Source: Deinococcus multiflagellatus
GTDB taxonomy: Bacteria; Deinococcota; Deinococci; Deinococcales; Deinococcaceae
NCBI RefSeq assembly: GCF_020166415.1
Contig: NZ_JAIQXV010000006.1
Location: 1-64,000 of the forward strand
Direction: 5' to 3'
Length of the DNA: 64,000 nt
Shown here in pieces: positions 38,924 through 48,723 of the stretch (position 1 is its first letter; every line of letters starts with the position of its first letter). A program made the position numbers and the translations under genes. A model generated the notes under the pieces. It saw only the letters and a program-made list of their open reading frames with translations. It searched no databases and had not been told where the DNA came from.

Positions 38924-39322
38924 CTAGCGCACCCGGAAGGTGCTCAGGCCGCTGACCGGGTGCCCGTCTTCCGACAGCAGCCGCCAGGCGACCACATACA
39001 GCCCGGGTTTCAGCCCCGCTTTCAGCGGCACGCTCAGCCGGGCGGCGAGGCCCGCCGTGGTCGGGGGCCGGCTGACCAGCGTGGGGGTCTCCGGACGCGC
39101 GGCCAGGGCCAGCTTGGCGGCGGCCTCGGGGGTCTGTCCGGCGGCCACCGCCATCACCCGCACGGTGCTGAAGCGCAGTTCCACCGGCTCGCTGAAGTTC
39201 AGCGTGACCGCAGTGGGCGCCTGGACCACCGCGCCCCGGGCAGGCACCACCGACGTGACGGCGGTGTGCGCCAGGGCCGCGCCCGGCAGGGCCAGCAGGG
39301 CCAGCAGCAACAGTCGTTTCAT
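38924..39322 (-). CDS. copC: CopC-like periplasmic copper-binding protein
   Basis: 132 aa from the ATG after AGAGGAG. A signal peptide ends ALA and the mature protein begins with His (HTAVTSVVPARG). SEDGHPVSG near the C-terminus supplies the second His, giving the Cu(II) site with an N-terminal histidine typical of CopC. It is coupled to copD. Confidence 0.88.
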   Translation of the reverse strand: MKRLLLLALLALPGAALAHTAVTSVVPARGAVVQAPTAVTLNFSEPVELRFSTVRVMAVAAGQTPEAAAKLALAARPETPTLVSRPPTTAGLAARLSVPLKAGLKPGLYVVAWRLLSEDGHPVSGLSTFRVR

Positions 39323-39395
39323 GGTTTCTCCTCTGGGGGGCACAGGGGGGCGCGCAGCGTGGCCCCGCCCCTGCCCCCGTGACACTCGAATGGCT

Positions 39396-39845
39396 TTATT
39401 TCACCGTGGTTTTGCTGGCCGGGCCCTGCGCGGGATCGGTGTCGTCCCAGGCCACCACCGAGCCGTCACTGTAGGTCTGGTACACCTTCCAGCTCAGCTC
39501 GGCGGGCGCGGCCGGATTGCGCGCCTGGAAGAAGAAGCGGACGTACTCCATGGGCGCCACGCGGCCTTTCCAGACCACTTCGGTGACCAGGCCGGCCTCG
39601 TTCTTCTTGACGGTGCGCAGGAAGCCAGGGGTGACCTGAAAGCGCGTGATGGTCACGCCCGCTGGCACCACGAGGCGAATTTCCGTGGTGCTGATGTCCT
39701 TTTCGGTGGGCACATTCAGGCGGTAGGTCTCGCTGGCACCCGCCTTGCTTTCGGTCAGGCCGCTTTCGGTGCGGACGGTGGCGTGGGCGGCGGCGACGGA
39801 CAGCAGCAGGGCGCTGGCCAGGGCCAGCAGATGGGACTTGAACAT
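39396..39845 (-). CDS. YcnI-like (DUF1775) copper-associated exported protein
   Basis: 149 aa. A signal peptide ending AAA leaves mature His first ([10 protein letters not shown]). The beta-sandwich continues with [18 protein letters not shown] and the Trp in [10 protein letters not shown], as in YcnI, where the N-terminal His and a Trp bind Cu(II). Unlike many relatives it has no C-terminal membrane anchor. It lies between the Cys/His protein and copC. Confidence 0.8.
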   Translation of the reverse strand: MFKSHLLALASALLLSVAAAHATVRTESGLTESKAGASETYRLNVPTEKDISTTEIRLVVPAGVTITRFQVTPGFLRTVKKNEAGLVTEVVWKGRVAPMEYVRFFFQARNPAAPAELSWKVYQTYSDGSVVAWDDTDPAQGPASKTTVK

Positions 39846-39937
39846 AAAGCACCTCGGTTGATGACTGGGGCATCACAGAGCCCAGCGGGGAGAAGGGTGG
39901 ACCGGGCCCGCCGCGCAGGGCTGGGCAGCGCGGGACT

Positions 39938-40435
39938 TCAGCTCAACCGGGGCTGGGGTGGGGCGCGCGCTTCGGCGTGGCGCACCGGGGCCAGCCAGGG
40001 CCCACGCGGGCCGAGCGCCTGCACGGGGGCCTGCGCCGCTGGCCGGGCCAACGACAACGCCCCTTCGGCTTCCAGGGCAAAGGCCGCCGTGAAGCAAAAG
40101 GGGCAGTGGGCACCGTGGTCCGCCGCGTGGGCTGGGCCGTGCGGGGGCGCGTTGGGCGCGGCCTGGGTCAGCGCGGGGCGGGCCGAGGGGGCAGACTCCA
40201 TGTCCCGGTGGGCAGGGGGATGACCGGCGTGGGCCGGGGCAGACGCGGCCTGGGTCTGGGCCGGCTGTGGGGCCTGGCGCTCTGCCACCTGCATGGCCTG
40301 AAAGGGCGAGGGCAGCCCCAGGCCCGGCGAGGTCGTGCGGCCCAGAAAAGCGAACGAGGCCAGCAGGCACAGCGCGGCGAGCAGCCACCGCTGCTGCCGC
40401 GCCACCGCTGCTGGCCCGCCCACTGCCCTTTTCAC
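39938..40435 (-). CDS. Small membrane protein with Cys/His motif (DUF2946-like)
   Basis: 165 aa from GTG 40435, with TATCCT (40447-40442) six bases upstream as a leaderless -10 box. One N-terminal membrane helix (WLLAALCLLASFAFLG) precedes a His/Pro/Ala-rich stretch (HAGHPPAHRDMES) and HCPFCF. It is the first gene of the copper cluster, so a metal-related role is likely. Family assignment is tentative. Confidence 0.6.
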   Translation of the reverse strand: MKRAVGGPAAVARQQRWLLAALCLLASFAFLGRTTSPGLGLPSPFQAMQVAERQAPQPAQTQAASAPAHAGHPPAHRDMESAPSARPALTQAAPNAPPHGPAHAADHGAHCPFCFTAAFALEAEGALSLARPAAQAPVQALGPRGPWLAPVRHAEARAPPQPRLS

Positions 40436-40499
40436 AGAGGCAGGATAACGGCTGAGGCGTGGCAGGTGTCCCGCCACGCCCCTGGGTTGCTGTTCTGGT

Positions 40500-41258
40500 T
40501 CAGCCGAAGCGGCCCGTCACGTAGGCTTCGGTGCGCTCGTCGCGCGGGGCGGTGAAAATCTGGTCGGTCACGCCGTGCTCCACGAGGTCGCCGTTCAGGA
40601 AGAACGAGGTGGTGTCCGACACACGCGCGGCCTGGTGCATGTTGTGGGTCACGATGATGATGGTGGTGACCTGCTTCAGGCCGGTCATCAGTTCCTCAAT
40701 CTTGGCGGTGCTGGCAGGGTCCAGGGCGCTGGTGGGCTCGTCCATCAGCAGGATTTCCGGCTCCACGGCCAGCGCGCGGGCAATGCACAGGCGCTGCTGC
40801 TGCCCGCCCGAGAGGCCCGTGGCGGGGGTCTTCAGGCGGTCCTTGACCTCTTCCCACAGCGCCGCGCCGCGCAGGGAGCGCTCGGCGATGTCCATCAGGC
40901 GCCGGCTGTCGCGGATACCGGCCAGCTTCAGGCCCGAAACCACGTTGTCAAAGACGCTCATGGTGGGAAAGGGATTGGGCTTCTGGAACACCATGCCCAC
41001 GCGGCGGCGCATGACGACCGGGTCCACGCCCGCGCCGTACACGTTCTCGCCGTCCAGCAGAATGGTGCCTTCCACCCGCGCGCCGGGGGTCAGGTCGTGC
41101 ATGCGGTTAATGGCCCGCAGAAAGGTGGTCTTGCCGCAGCCCGACGGGCCGATCAGGGCGTTGACGGTGCCGCGCTGCACGTTCAGGTTCACGCCGCGCA
41201 CGGCCTGCTTGTCGCCGTAGTAGATGTTGACGTTCTGGGCACTGAGAATGGGGGACAC
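40500..41258 (-). CDS. pstB: Phosphate ABC transporter ATP-binding protein
   Basis: 252 aa from the GTG with AAGGAGC 8 nt upstream. Walker [11 protein letters not shown]-loop VFQKPNPFP, signature LSGGQQQR, Walker [12 protein letters not shown]. It powers high-affinity phosphate import by PstSCA. It is the last gene of pstSCAB; no phoU follows. Confidence 0.96.
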   Translation of the reverse strand: MSPILSAQNVNIYYGDKQAVRGVNLNVQRGTVNALIGPSGCGKTTFLRAINRMHDLTPGARVEGTILLDGENVYGAGVDPVVMRRRVGMVFQKPNPFPTMSVFDNVVSGLKLAGIRDSRRLMDIAERSLRGAALWEEVKDRLKTPATGLSGGQQQRLCIARALAVEPEILLMDEPTSALDPASTAKIEELMTGLKQVTTIIIVTHNMHQAARVSDTTSFFLNGDLVEHGVTDQIFTAPRDERTEAYVTGRFG

Positions 41259-41274
41259 AGGAAACAGCTCCTTT

Positions 41275-42195
41275 TTATTTGCGGCGGCTGGCACGCCGGG
41301 CCAGCAGGCTGGTGACAAAGATCAGGGTGATGAGCAGCAGGGCGCCGGCCTTGGCCAGCCGCTGGTTCTCGTCGTAGGCGCTGGTGGCGCCCCGGTAGAT
41401 TTCCAGGGGCAGGGCGCTCATGGGCCCCCGGGGGTCCAGGTTGACCGCGCTGTTGCCAAAGGCCGTGAACAGCAGCGGGGCCGCCTCGCCCGCCACGCGG
41501 GCCAGCGCCAGCATCACGCCGGTGATGATGCCCCCGGCGGCGGCGGGCAGCACAATGCGCAGCGTGACCAGCCACTTGGGCAGCCCCAGCGCCAGCCCCG
41601 CTTCGCGCACCGTCTGCGGCACCAGTTTCAGCACTTCCTCGGTGGTGCGCACCACGATGGGCATCATCAGGAAGCCCAGCGCCACGGCGCCGGCCAGCCC
41701 CGAAAAGCCGAACTTCAGCACGATCAGGCCGTAGGCCACCAGCCCCATCACAATCGCGGGAATCCCCGCCAGCACGTCGCTCACCATGCGGATGGTGGGC
41801 ATCAGGGGGTGGCGCGGGTACTCGGCCAGGAAGATACCGCCGGCCACACCCACCAGCACCCCGATCACGCTGGCCATGGCCAGCATCTCGATGCTGCCCA
41901 GAATGGCGTTGGCCAGGCCGCCACCCTTCTCGCCTTCGGGGGCCGGGGTCTTGGTGAAAAAGTCCAGGTTGGCGCCGCTGAACACCGCCCCCAGCCCTTC
42001 ACGGGCGCGGGCAAAGTCCAGGTTGAACATGGCCGCAAAGCCCTCGCGCAGCAGGTACAGAAAAATCAGGATCAGGGGCGCGACCACCAGCAGCGTGGCC
42101 AGCAAGATCAGGCCGCCCATTAGGGTGTTTTGCAGGCGCCGCGCCGGGCTGAGGGCGTGGCGGCGGGCCGGGGACGAAGAAGCGGCGCTCATCAT
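41275..42195 (-). CDS. pstA: Phosphate ABC transporter permease PstA
   Basis: 306 aa. Six membrane segments and the EAA loop region ([20 protein letters not shown]). The start overlaps the pstC stop (ATGA). [11 protein letters not shown] and [13 protein letters not shown] are PstA-typical. Confidence 0.94.
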   Translation of the reverse strand: MMSAASSSPARRHALSPARRLQNTLMGGLILLATLLVVAPLILIFLYLLREGFAAMFNLDFARAREGLGAVFSGANLDFFTKTPAPEGEKGGGLANAILGSIEMLAMASVIGVLVGVAGGIFLAEYPRHPLMPTIRMVSDVLAGIPAIVMGLVAYGLIVLKFGFSGLAGAVALGFLMMPIVVRTTEEVLKLVPQTVREAGLALGLPKWLVTLRIVLPAAAGGIITGVMLALARVAGEAAPLLFTAFGNSAVNLDPRGPMSALPLEIYRGATSAYDENQRLAKAGALLLITLIFVTSLLARRASRRK

Positions 42196-43208
42196 TGAAT
42201 CCCCTTGGGCGTCAGGCGCGCGATGATCAGGCGGGCGACGAAGTTCACGGCCACGCTGAGCACAAACAGGGTCAGGCCCAGGGTCACCACGCTGGAGCGG
42301 TGGAGGGTTTCCTGCGCGTCCCCGAACTGGTTGGCAATCACCGAGGCCATGGTACTGGCGTTGCCAAAGAAACTCTTGAGGATGTCCTGGCTGTCGCCAA
42401 TCACCATCGCCACGGCCAGGGTTTCACCCAGCGCGCGCCCCAGCGCCAGAATCACGCCGCCCAGAATGCCCGCGCGGGCGTAGGGCAGAATGGCCCGGGA
42501 GATCACTTCCCACTTGGTGGCCCCCAGCGCGTACATGGCTTCGCGCTGGTCCTGGGGCACCAGCCGGATCACGTCGCGCGCCACCGAGGCGGTGTAGGGC
42601 AGAATCATGACGGTCAGGATGATGATGGCCAGCGCCAGCCCGCGCCCGCCGCCCGCATTGGGCACGAAAAAGCACTGCAGCGTGGTCTTGTTCTCGGCCC
42701 ACAGCGCGGCGCACTTGGTGTACAGCTCCACGCGCTCGGGGTGGGTCTGGGGGTTGAAGAAGGTCAGCTGCCACTGGCCCAGCATCGGCGCAATCACGAA
42801 CAGGGCCCACAGGCCGTACACCACGCTGGGCACGGCGGCCAGCAGCTCGATCAGGTACCCCACCGGGTTGGCCAGCCATTTCGGCGCGTACTCGGCCACA
42901 AACAGCGCCGAGGCCACCGCCAGCGGCACGCTGATCGCCAGGGCCACGAGGCTGGTCACCAGGGTGCCGGTGATCATGGCCACGGCGCCGAAGGTTCCTT
43001 CCACCGGGTTCCAGGTGCGTTCGGTAAAGAAGCCCAGGCCAAAGCGCGACAGGGCCGGCCACGATTCGCGCCCCAGCTGGTAGAGGCTGAGGACAAACAC
43101 CAGCACGATCACGCTGGCCAGCAGCAGAATCAGGCCCTGGAACAGGCGGTCCGACGCGCTGCTCAGGGCAGCGGGGCGTGGGGAACGGGTCTGGGTGGGT
43201 TCGCTCAT
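42192..43208 (-). CDS. pstC: Phosphate ABC transporter permease PstC
   Basis: 338 aa from ATG 43208 (GGAGGGG upstream). Typical features: [50 protein letters not shown] (EAA loop) and [13 protein letters not shown]. It is separated from pstS by 310 bp, which is wide for this operon and suggests a hairpin or second promoter that lowers permease relative to binding protein. Confidence 0.95.
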   Translation of the reverse strand: MSEPTQTRSPRPAALSSASDRLFQGLILLLASVIVLVFVLSLYQLGRESWPALSRFGLGFFTERTWNPVEGTFGAVAMITGTLVTSLVALAISVPLAVASALFVAEYAPKWLANPVGYLIELLAAVPSVVYGLWALFVIAPMLGQWQLTFFNPQTHPERVELYTKCAALWAENKTTLQCFFVPNAGGGRGLALAIIILTVMILPYTASVARDVIRLVPQDQREAMYALGATKWEVISRAILPYARAGILGGVILALGRALGETLAVAMVIGDSQDILKSFFGNASTMASVIANQFGDAQETLHRSSVVTLGLTLFVLSVAVNFVARLIIARLTPKGIQ

Positions 43209-43518
43209 GGGTTCATGACCCCTCCGGGGCCGTAGCGCCCAGTTCACAGGGCATTTGTCAGTGCAGCGTCAGCCCCCCCGCCTGATACGGGCTGAAGAGG
43301 ACGTGCCTCCCTGGCGACCGCTTGCCGTCTTGCCCTCTCCCCTGGTGGGAGAGGGAAGGAGGAGCGGAGCGACGGAAGGGTGAGGGGGCCACCGCGTGGC
43401 TCGAACGGGTGTGCAGTCCATTGAGTTCCGTATGAGGGGCAGGGGCAGCCCGCACGCCCATAGCAGAGGGCGGCGCTGCACAGAAGCCTGCGCAGCGCCG
43501 CCAACGTGGATGGTCCGC
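43209..43518. other. pstS-pstC intergenic region with a GC-rich palindrome
   Basis: It contains GCCCTCTCCC paired with GGGAGAGGG near 43334-43355, similar in style to the palindrome near 23495. On the minus strand it could form a processing or partial-termination hairpin after pstS. No gene was seen. Confidence 0.45.
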
Positions 43519-44544
<1,026 letters not shown>

Positions 44545-44786
44545 GGCGCGCAGTGTGCCGGGCGATTGTCAGCGCCGCGTCACGTCTTGCCCTGGCGCGC
44601 CCGCTGGGCCCCCGGCCGGAGCAAGGGGAAGTTCTTCCGTGCTGCACGGCATTCCTTAGCAAGTCCTCAAAAGGCCCTTCAGAACGCGGTTTTTCCCAAT
44701 GCTTCCTTTAAAAAGGGCGTGCTGGTGGGCATTCGCGCCCCCATCCCCCCTTCCCAAGCGGCGCGTCATATGTCATGCTGCTCACC

Positions 44787-45161
44787 ATGACGAAAAAGTC
44801 TGCGAAAGCCCCCGCCAAAAAGACTGCGGCCAAGGCCGCTCCCGCCGCCAAAGCCGCCGCCCCCAAGCGCGCCGCTGGCGAGAGCAACAAGGTCGCCAAG
44901 ACCCAGCTCGTGGAAATGGTCGCTGACCGCACCGGTCTGACCAAGAAGCAGAGCGAGGAAGCCGTCAGCGCCATGCTGGACGTGGTTGTGGGCGCCATCC
45001 GTGGCGGCCAGAGCGTGGGCCTGCCCGGCCTGGGCACCCTGAGCGTCAAGGCCACCGCCGCCCGCACCGGCGTGCGCCCCGGCACCAGCGAGAAGATCCA
45101 GATCCCGGCCGGCAAGAAGGTGGCCTTCAAGGTCGCCAGCACCCTCAAGGGCAACCTGTAA
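44787..45161 (+). CDS. hup: DNA-binding protein HU
   Basis: 124 aa from ATG 44787; an in-frame ATG at 44775 would add four residues. A Lys/Ala/Pro-rich N-terminal tail of about 35 residues ([18 protein letters not shown] and on) precedes a complete HU core ([51 protein letters not shown]). The tail is a Deinococcus trait, recalling histone H1 tails, and changes DNA binding. A strong terminator follows, so it is monocistronic. It is divergent from pstS. Confidence 0.95.
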   Translation: MTKKSAKAPAKKTAAKAAPAAKAAAPKRAAGESNKVAKTQLVEMVADRTGLTKKQSEEAVSAMLDVVVGAIRGGQSVGLPGLGTLSVKATAARTGVRPGTSEKIQIPAGKKVAFKVASTLKGNL

Positions 45162-45180
45162 ACTTCCCCTCTATCAGGGA

Positions 45181-45206
45181 GCGCGCCCATCTGGGCGCGT
45201 TTTTTT
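45181..45206 (+). terminator. Rho-independent terminator of hup
   Basis: GCGCGCCC and GGGCGCGT form an 8-bp stem around ATCT, followed by a run of seven T. It is the most canonical terminator in the window. Confidence 0.93.
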
Positions 45207-45303
45207 GGCCCAGCTGACCTGCCCATGAGCGCGGTCCCTGGGCCCTGTTCATGGCGCGGGCATGGCGCTGTCACGCAGGCGATGCACCGTAAGGCGAGCG
45301 GGA

Positions 45304-45466
45304 CTGATACGGCTTCCGAAAAATTCCGTAACGGGTTATGGAATTTTTCCGACCAGAGGGAGAAGGAAAAAATACGGATTTCCGGGAATTGGACCTGGAA
45401 GGCTCCGCAGGAGAGGAACATCCAGTTCTTTCCTGGATGTTCCGGAAATGGACGGCAGTCCGTATG
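45304..45466 (+). repeat. Dispersed repeat family 1, best-preserved copy A
   Basis: 163 bp from CTGATACGGCTTCCGAAA to GACGGCAGTCCGTATG, with imperfect short terminal inverted repeats (ATACGG at both ends). Internal hairpins: ATTCCGTAAC with GTTATGGAAT, and AACATCCAG with CTGGATGTT. Copies lie at 32025-32168 (near-identical), 17309-17491 and 23330-23460 (diverged). It has no coding capacity; the size and structure suggest a MITE- or REP-like element. Confidence 0.85.
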
Positions 45467-45511
45467 AAAGGCCACAGGACCCGCACAGACTTCCCAAGTC
45501 GGAGGTGCCCC

Positions 45512-45715
45512 ATGATCGCCATTCGCCGTGATTCTGCCGCCGCCCTCACTGGAGAGGTGCTCAGCAGCGATGAGCGCTGCCTGCCCCCAGGACAGGCGGT
45601 GGCCCTCAGCGTACGCACTCTGGGGGGCAAAACCTGCCTGAAGGTGCAGGGCCATCCCGTGACGCTGGTTCCCAAGACGCATTCAGACCAGCCCCTGACA
45701 GTCGAACTCAGCTGA
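45512..45715 (+). CDS. Small hypothetical protein (67 aa)
   Basis: ATG with TCGGAGG upstream. The product MIAIRRDSAAALTGEVLSSD and following looks like a small all-beta domain (VALSVRTLGGKTCLKVQG, HPVTLVPK) without signal or membrane segments. No family is recognised. It follows a repeat element and its stop is immediately followed by a family 2 repeat fragment. Confidence 0.6.
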   Translation: MIAIRRDSAAALTGEVLSSDERCLPPGQAVALSVRTLGGKTCLKVQGHPVTLVPKTHSDQPLTVELS

Positions 45716-45805
45716 GAACCTCGACGTTGACCTTGAGATCAACCGAGCGAAGCGGGTCTCGAAAAAAGGACGTTGCCCCTCATAGTGCGACTGTTCGGTG
45801 CTCTC
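45714..45805 (+). repeat. Dispersed repeat family 2, partial copy
   Basis: It begins at the stop codon of the 67-aa gene (TGAGAACCTCG). It shares CCTTGAGATCAACCGAGCGA and the CGAAAAAAGG block with the full copies at 45852-46001 and 48472-48592, but the right half is rearranged. Confidence 0.6.
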
Positions 45806-45851
45806 CCGAAAAGGCTACACACCCGGCACAACGTCTGACCGCGGGCCTGGG

Positions 45852-46001
45852 CTAAGTCACTCGCTGTTGATCTTGAGATCAACCGAGCGGGCTGGAACAG
45901 CTGCGCCGCAGAGCGAGAGGCGAAAAAAGTATCTCGCACCGAGAATGGAAACGTTTCGGCGCTCTTCTGAAACGTTGAAATGGAAGGGGCGAGGTCCTTA
46001 G
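45852..46001 (+). repeat. Dispersed repeat family 2, full copy
   Basis: 150 bp with terminal inverted repeats CTAAGTCACTCG and CGAGGTCCTTAG. Internal hairpins are GTTGATC-TTGA-GATCAAC and AACGTTTC/GAAACGTT. Its right terminal repeat supplies the TAA stop (46000-45998) of the response-regulator gene on the minus strand. Confidence 0.85.
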
Positions 46002-46429
46002 CGGCCGACGCGCTTGGGCCAGTTGGTGGTGCGGCTCTGGCGCCAGAACCCCACAAAGGCGTCCACCTGTTCCAGAAATGCCTGAAAGCTGTTGGATTTG
46101 ACCATGTACGAACTGGCGTGGAAGGTGTAAGCCCGCTCGATGTCATCGGGCTGTGAAGAGGTGGAGAGCATGACCACCGGAATGCAGCGCAGACGCGCGT
46201 CGTCCTTCATGGCCTGCAGCACCTCAAAGCCGGACATGCCCGGCATATTGACGTCCAGAATCACCACGTCCGGCAACTCGGGCTGTCGGCGCAGGGTGTC
46301 CAGCGCCTCGGGGCCGCTGCGGCAGGTGTCCACCTGCATCTCGCTGGCGTGCTCGGCAAAGACCTCCTGGGCCAGCAGCAGGTCGGCCGGGTTGTCGTCC
46401 ACCAGCAGCACATGAAAAGGACGGTTCAT
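45998..46429 (-). CDS. Stand-alone response regulator (receiver domain only)
   Basis: 143 aa. Receiver fold with acidic pair D11-D12 (VLLVDDNPAD), phospho-acceptor Asp in VVILDVNMPGMSGFEVL, the Thr/Ser in VVMLSTSSQ and Lys in SYMVKSNSF. No output domain. It resembles the small regulators (Rcp1-like) that serve phytochrome-type or hybrid kinases. No kinase lies next to it. The stop codon lies inside a repeat element. Confidence 0.9.
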   Translation of the reverse strand: MNRPFHVLLVDDNPADLLLAQEVFAEHASEMQVDTCRSGPEALDTLRRQPELPDVVILDVNMPGMSGFEVLQAMKDDARLRCIPVVMLSTSSQPDDIERAYTFHASSYMVKSNSFQAFLEQVDAFVGFWRQSRTTNWPKRVGR

Positions 46430-46751
46430 CGCTGCCGGGCACGCGAGGCGGGGCGAACCCGGCGGGCGCCAGGGCAGGGGAGAGGGGCAGTCATTGCCGC
46501 ACTATACGCACTGGGCCGGGCGCTGCGGCGGGGGCCCCCGAATGGTGGGCGCCAAGTTTGCAGCCCCGCCCAGAGGTCCAGAGACCCCGTGCCCGGCGGG
46601 CCATCCGCTATGCTCGGGCCAGCCACCATTGACTCTGCCTGGGGGGCGGCGCCGTGCCCCCAGGTGTTCCTCTTCCCCGCCTCTCCCTGCCCCCGTCCTG
46701 CGGACGACTGGAGCGTTTGCCCTGGCCCCCCACGCGCTGCCCCTTTCCACC

Positions 46752-48128
46752 TTGAATGCCCTGAGCCCGGAAGACTTCGCCGCCCACTTTGCGGGCGTGC
46801 TGGAACATTCGCCGCACTACGCCGCGCAGGTGGCGGCGGGGCGGCCGTACCGCAGTGCTGAAGCCGTCGCCCAGGCCTTTGCCCAGGCGGCCCAGGCCGG
46901 TTCTCCAGAGGCCCAACTGGCCCTGATCCGCGCGCACCCCGATCTGGCCGGCAAGGCCGCGCTGGCCGGCGACCTGACCCCCGAAAGCACCCGCGAGCAG
47001 GCGAGCGCGGGCCTGGACCGCCTGAGCCCGGACGAATACGCCGAGTTCCAGGCGCTGAACGCCGCGTACCACGCGCGCTTTGCCATGCCCTACGTGGTGT
47101 GCGTGCGCGAACACACCAAGGCCAGCATTTTCGAGGGGGCCCGGCGCCGCCTGACCCACAGCCCCGAACAGGAACGGGCGGCGGCCCTGCATGAGATTGG
47201 CCGCATTGCCCGCCTGCGGGTGCTGGACCTGATTCAGCCCGGCGGCGCGCCGGCCCCCACCTCACAGGAGGAACCTGCCATGACGGTGAAGGTCAAGCTG
47301 GGCGAGAACAATTACGGCAAGGCCGATGTGCGGCTGTTCAAGGTGTTCCGGGACGGGCCGCGCCACGACATCAAGGATATGCAGGTGCGCGTGGCGGTCA
47401 CCGGTGACTTTGACGCCGCCCATACCGATGGTGACAACACCGGGCTGGTCGCCACCGACACCATGCGCAACACCGTTTACGCCCTGGCCCGCGACGGGCT
47501 GACGGGCAGCATTGAGGCCTTTGGCAAGCATCTGATCACACATTTTGTGACCCAGGGGCCCCGGGTGCAGGGCGCGCGCGTGACCTTTACCCAGCACACC
47601 TGGGCGCGCATGGTCAGCGGCGGGCAGCCCCACGACCACGCCTTCGTGCGCCAGATGCCCAAGCACACGGCCACGGTCTGGGGCGACGGACAGACCTTCA
47701 CGGTGGAAAGCGGTCTGGAAGAGCTGTACATCCTGAAAACCACGCAGAGCGGCTGGGCTGGCTTTCACCGGGACGCCTACACCACGCTGCCCGACACCGA
47801 GGACCGCATTCTGGCCACGGTGGTGAGTGCCCGCTGGACCTACGCCGTGGCCGACTGCGACTACGACGCCGTGTGGACGGCCGTGTACGAGGCGCTGCTG
47901 GACACCTTTCCCGACCACTACTCGCCCAGCATGCAGCACACCCTGTACCGGATTGGCGAGGCGGTGCTAACCCGCTGCCCCGAGATTGAGCGCATCCACT
48001 TTTCCTTTCCCAACCGCCACCACATCCTGTATCCGCTGGAACGCTACGGCCTGGACAACCCCGGCACCATCTTTCACGCCGACGCCGAGCCCTACGGCGT
48101 GATTGAGGGCTGGGTGGAGCGCGCGTGA
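46752..48128 (+). CDS. Fused OHCU decarboxylase-urate oxidase
   Basis: 458 aa from TTG 46752; the frame is open further upstream but homology begins here, so the start is uncertain. Residues 1-165 are 2-oxo-4-hydroxy-4-carboxy-5-ureidoimidazoline decarboxylase (RPYRSAEAV, IRAHPDLAGKAAL, YAEFQALNAAYHARFAMPYV). Residues 177-458 are uricase (KVKLGENNYGKADVRLFKV, TDTMRNTVYALAR, YTTLPDTEDRILATVV). The domain order matches the Bacillus PucL fusion. Together with the next gene it turns urate into (S)-allantoin. An internal ATG at 47280 with its own Shine-Dalgarno could also give free uricase. Confidence 0.9.
   Translation: MNALSPEDFAAHFAGVLEHSPHYAAQVAAGRPYRSAEAVAQAFAQAAQAGSPEAQLALIRAHPDLAGKAALAGDLTPESTREQASAGLDRLSPDEYAEFQALNAAYHARFAMPYVVCVREHTKASIFEGARRRLTHSPEQERAAALHEIGRIARLRVLDLIQPGGAPAPTSQEEPAMTVKVKLGENNYGKADVRLFKVFRDGPRHDIKDMQVRVAVTGDFDAAHTDGDNTGLVATDTMRNTVYALARDGLTGSIEAFGKHLITHFVTQGPRVQGARVTFTQHTWARMVSGGQPHDHAFVRQMPKHTATVWGDGQTFTVESGLEELYILKTTQSGWAGFHRDAYTTLPDTEDRILATVVSARWTYAVADCDYDAVWTAVYEALLDTFPDHYSPSMQHTLYRIGEAVLTRCPEIERIHFSFPNRHHILYPLERYGLDNPGTIFHADAEPYGVIEGWVERA
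47266..47282 (+). promoter_or_regulatory. Internal ribosome site before the uricase domain
   Basis: AGGAGG (47266-47271) lies 8 nt before an in-frame ATG (47280) exactly at the UraD/uricase domain junction. It would yield a 282-aa stand-alone uricase of normal length. It is either a remnant of two once-separate genes or a working second start. Confidence 0.6.
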
Positions 48129-48475
48129 GCGGCGCGGGGCTCAGCACCCATGTGCTGGACACCGCGCGGGGCCGCCCGGCCGCGGGCATTGGGGTGCAGC
48201 TGTTTCGCGTGGGCCAGGACCGTGAACTGCTGCGCGAGGCCGTGACCAACGCCGATGGCCGCACCGACGAGCCCCTGATCGCGCGCGGCGCCCTGAAGGT
48301 CGGCACCTACGAACTGGTCTTTGCTGTGGCCCCCTATTTCGCCGACCTGACGGGGGACGCGCCGCCCTTTCTGGACGTGGTGACCCTGCGCTTTACCGTG
48401 GCCGACGCAGGCGCGCACTACCACGTGCCGCTGCTGGTGTCGCCGTGGGCCTACAGCACGTACCGGGGCAGTTAA
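48125..48475 (+). CDS. pucM: 5-hydroxyisourate hydrolase
   Basis: 116 aa, GTG start overlapping the uricase stop (GTGA). Transthyretin-like fold with LSTHVLDTARGRPA at the N-terminus, HYHVPLLVSPWAYSTY and the diagnostic C-terminal YRGS. It hydrolyses the unstable uricase product to OHCU, the substrate of the upstream decarboxylase. The stop codon abuts a family 2 repeat. Confidence 0.95.
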   Translation: MSGAGLSTHVLDTARGRPAAGIGVQLFRVGQDRELLREAVTNADGRTDEPLIARGALKVGTYELVFAVAPYFADLTGDAPPFLDVVTLRFTVADAGAHYHVPLLVSPWAYSTYRGS

Positions 48476-48592
48476 GTAGCTCGCTGTTGATCAACCGAGC
48501 GGAGCGAGAAGCGAAAAAAGTGCCTCGCCCCGAGAATGGAAACATTTCTGCGCTTTTCTGAAATGTTGGAATGAGAGGGGCGAGGTACTTAG
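48472..48592 (+). repeat. Dispersed repeat family 2, short copy
   Basis: 121 bp with ends TTAAGTAGCTCG and CGAGGTACTTAG. The right-hand hairpin AACATTTC/GAAATGTT carries a compensated G-C to A-T change relative to the copy at 45852-46001 (AACGTTTC/GAAACGTT). The first hairpin has lost its loop. It begins in the TAA stop of the hydroxyisourate hydrolase gene. Confidence 0.85.
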
Positions 48593-48623
48593 CCCTGGAG
48601 GGAGGTCGAGGTGTGGAGGCGCC

Positions 48624-48671
48624 GAGCCGTCGAGAAGAACCCACCTCGACAGCTGGACTCCTCGACGGCTC
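48624..48671 (-). terminator. Large inverted repeat downstream of the serine hydrolase gene
   Basis: GAGCCGTCGAG and CTCGACGGCTC are perfect 11-bp arms around a 26-nt loop that itself contains further CTCGAC motifs. It lies about 50 bp past the stop of the minus-strand operon. No T-run. Confidence 0.5.
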
Positions 48672-48723
48672 GACCTGCTTTGATTCTGCGCCCTCGACCT
48701 GTCCCGGAGTTCTGCCCCAACCC

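Noticed and set aside
44545..44786. Pho box before pstS
   Set aside because: No repeated 7-mer spaced by 4 bp could be identified by eye.
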